Source: an uncultured Clostridia bacterium
GTDB lineage: Bacteria; Bacillota; Clostridia; Oscillospirales; Acutalibacteraceae
Direction: 5' to 3'
Assembly (NCBI GenBank): GCA_946539105.1
Contig: CAMNHG010000025.1
Location: forward strand, 1-14,895
DNA length: 14,895 nt
The notes below the pieces were generated by a model that worked only from the letters and a program-made list of their open reading frames with translations, made no database searches and was not told where the DNA came from. Made by a program: the position numbers and the translations under genes. Below are positions 12,892 to 14,895 of this stretch, piece by piece. Position 1 is the stretch's first letter. Every line of letters begins with the position of its first letter.

Positions 12892-14895
12892 TCACGCCCT
12901 GCCAAACTGATTTTCTATCTCGGATTTTTTCATAGTTATGCAAATCGGTCTGCCGTGAGGGCAATACCTGATTTGAGGATTATTTTTGAGCGTTTTGATA
13001 AGCTCGATTAGCTCATCGGCACTGTTCTTGTTGCCTGCCTTAACCGCGCTTCTGCAAGCTACATTTGCGTAGAACCAATCCATTTTTTCGGTGTAAATAT
13101 TTGTTTTTCCCTGCGCTATGTAACCTGCCATCTCGGTTATACAGTCGTGTATTTCCACCGCGTCAATATACTGAGGAGCACTGCGCACAATTACGGTTGA
13201 ATTGCCGAAATCCTCAACATCAAACGAACAATCGGAAAACATTTGCAGGTTATTAATAGCCGCGTCGTATTCGTTTTTACCGAGGGTTACGGTTACAGGC
13301 TGCAAAAGTATTTGCGCGGAAGCACCTGCCTTTTCTGCCTTTAGCTTTTCGTAAATGATTCTTTCGTGAGCTGCGTGCTTGTCAATAAGAATCATCTCTT
13401 TTTTGTTTTTCTCAACAATTATATAGGTATCGAACAGCTCGCCTATGTACTTAATCTCGTCCTCCTGCTCATCAAGCAAAGTCGGGATAGAGTTGTGATT
13501 TTCGGTAACAGTAAGCTCGCTGTTATTATCAATGTCAATTTTTTGCTGTACAAAGTCCGTTTTGGGAGATGTATCTGTTGATTCTTCCTCAAAGTCGGGA
13601 TCAATCAGCGGAATTTGCTTTTCTTCTCTCGCCTTTGACTTGTACTCCTCGATTTTCTGCTCCCTGAGCTTTTCGTTTCTGACAGCCTGCTTTGAGTAAA
13701 TATCAAACGGATTGTCGTTATCGGAAACTCTGAGGTTATCAATATCAGGCTTTATGTCAAGCTCTGAGATAACATCGGGCTTTGGCTGAGGCTGATAAGG
13801 CTTTTTCTCGGGTGAAATCCGAGCCTTTGCCTTTTCTTCCTTTTGAATTATATAGCCGCCGCTTGTGAACGGATTGAATTTTTTGATATCGTTAAAAGCG
13901 GTGTTGTTCTTAAAGGAAGCCTGCTTTTTGTCGTCATTTTTAAGAAGCGAGGATTTTACGCCGTGGTAAACAGCGTCAAACACAGGGCGTTCATTGACAA
14001 AACGAACCTCAATCTTTGCCGGGTGAACGTTAACGTCGATTACCTCAAACGGAACGGTGATATTTAGCACGCAGGAAGGAAACTTGCCGACCATAATAGA
14101 ACCTTTAAATGCCTCTTCCAGTGCCGCCATAGCGGTTCTGGACTTAACATAACGTCCGTTAATAAAGAAGTTCTGCATATTTCGGTTCGGCCGCGAGTGA
14201 ACGGGCTTTGACACATAACCCGAAACCTTGACGGAATTGAGCTCGTAATCGACTGGGATTAAGCCGTTCGCAAATTCTCTGCCGAACACCGAATAAATCG
14301 CCGATAACAGCTTGCCGTCACCGAAGGTTTTTAGCGACTGCTTGCCGTCGCGAATGTATGTAAACGCGATTTCGGGGTGGGACAGCGCAGTTTTATCTAC
14401 AATATTAGACACGCTGATTCCCTCGGACACATCCTTTTTAAGAAACTTTGCCCTTGCAGGGATGTTGTAGAACAAATCGCGGATAATAAACGTTGTGCCT
14501 ACAGGACAGCCTGCGTCGTCGAGTGAGATTTCCTCTCCGCCCTCAATAATATAGCTTGTGCCGACGTCCTCGTTTACATTCCTCGTAATCAGCTGGAGCT
14601 TAGACACCGCGCTGATTGAAGCGAGAGCCTCTCCCCTGAAACCGAGGGTGGAAATATTGTTAAGGTCGTTTTCGTATTTGACCTTACTTGTGGCGTGGCG
14701 GAGAAACGCGACCTTTACATCGTCGCGCGCAATTCCGCACCCGTCGTCGGTGACGCGCATAAAGGTAGTTCCGCCGTTTTTAATCTCAACGGTGATGTTC
14801 TTCGCGCCTGCGTCTATTGAATTTTCAATCAGCTCCTTAATTACGGAAGCAGGTCTTTCAACAACCTCGCCTGCCGCGATAAGCTCCGCAACGTG
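12892..14895 (-). CDS. mutL: DNA mismatch repair protein MutL, N-terminus cut by the right edge
   Basis: The reading frame stays open to the last base; translation from the edge begins HVAELIAAGEVVERPASV, so only about ten N-terminal residues are missing and the ATG at 14758-14760 is internal. ATPase motifs follow: KELIENSIDAG, DDGCGI, LGFRGEALASISAV, then NFFINGRYV and DVNVHPAKIEVRF. A long charged linker leads to the C-terminal nicking domain with DKHAAHERIIYE (13348-13383, fitting D-x-H-A-x2-E-x4-E), a clamp-binding-like QILLQP, ACRSAVKAG and CPHGRPI. This is therefore the endonuclease-type MutL of organisms lacking MutH, which nicks the strand to be repaired after MutS finds a mismatch. 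mutS probably lies just beyond the window. The stop is 4 nt before the preferred miaA start. Confidence 0.97.
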   Translation of the reverse strand, partial: HVAELIAAGEVVERPASVIKELIENSIDAGAKNITVEIKNGGTTFMRVTDDGCGIARDDVKVAFLRHATSKVKYENDLNNISTLGFRGEALASISAVSKLQLITRNVNEDVGTSYIIEGGEEISLDDAGCPVGTTFIIRDLFYNIPARAKFLKKDVSEGISVSNIVDKTALSHPEIAFTYIRDGKQSLKTFGDGKLLSAIYSVFGREFANGLIPVDYELNSVKVSGYVSKPVHSRPNRNMQNFFINGRYVKSRTAMAALEEAFKGSIMVGKFPSCVLNITVPFEVIDVNVHPAKIEVRFVNERPVFDAVYHGVKSSLLKNDDKKQASFKNNTAFNDIKKFNPFTSGGYIIQKEEKAKARISPEKKPYQPQPKPDVISELDIKPDIDNLRVSDNDNPFDIYSKQAVRNEKLREQKIEEYKSKAREEKQIPLIDPDFEEESTDTSPKTDFVQQKIDIDNNSELTVTENHNSIPTLLDEQEDEIKYIGELFDTYIIVEKNKKEMILIDKHAAHERIIYEKLKAEKAGASAQILLQPVTVTLGKNEYDAAINNLQMFSDCSFDVEDFGNSTVIVRSAPQYIDAVEIHDCITEMAGYIAQGKTNIYTEKMDWFYANVACRSAVKAGNKNSADELIELIKTLKNNPQIRYCPHGRPICITMKKSEIENQFGRA

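Overview
The window is an almost purely housekeeping segment from a Gram-positive, spore-lineage-type bacterium. The best fit is a Clostridia member of the Ruminococcaceae/Oscillospiraceae kind. This is judged from the ylmE-sepF-ylmH-divIVA-ileS division cluster, the mutL-miaA pair, the rplS-lepB-rbgA-rnhB-yraN block, strong AGGAGG ribosome binding sites and moderate GC. The genus call is inference. Every gene I can support lies on the minus strand, so transcription runs from the right edge to the left edge.

Layout in transcription order (right to left). (1) mutL (cut by the right edge), miaA, a HlyD/membrane-fusion-like membrane protein and yggS/ylmE overlap one another at each junction. (2) sepF, ylmH, divIVA and ileS follow after a 62-base gap; this is the classical septum and wall-growth cluster with isoleucyl-tRNA synthetase at its end, but ylmD and ylmG are missing. 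(3) A hairpin separates ileS from lspA and rluD. (4) rplS has its own extended -10 promoter and a structured leader of about 120 nt, and is followed by a strong terminator. (5) lepB is followed by a second hairpin terminator, then by rbgA, rnhB and yraN, which are tightly coupled. (6) The last 440 bases on the left are a repeat-rich intergenic region holding three heptanucleotide tandem repeats and two palindromic elements. It ends in a clear promoter and ribosome binding site for one more minus-strand gene, of which only eight codons are visible (possibly threonine synthase).

Functionally the genes cover mismatch repair (MutL), tRNA modification and charging (MiaA, IleRS), PLP homeostasis (YggS), division and polar growth (SepF, YlmH, DivIVA), lipoprotein and secretory signal cleavage (LspA, LepB), ribosome build-up (RluD, L19, RbgA) and RNA/DNA processing (RNase HII, YraN). 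I found no defence island, biosynthetic cluster, CRISPR array, prophage or transposase.

The points worth a second look are regulatory and structural: hairpins placed directly before genes with no visible promoter after them, the repeat-laden left end that includes the yraN stop codon, a tandem duplication of the rplS stop region, several non-ATG starts, and an orphan HlyD-like gene inside the division operon.
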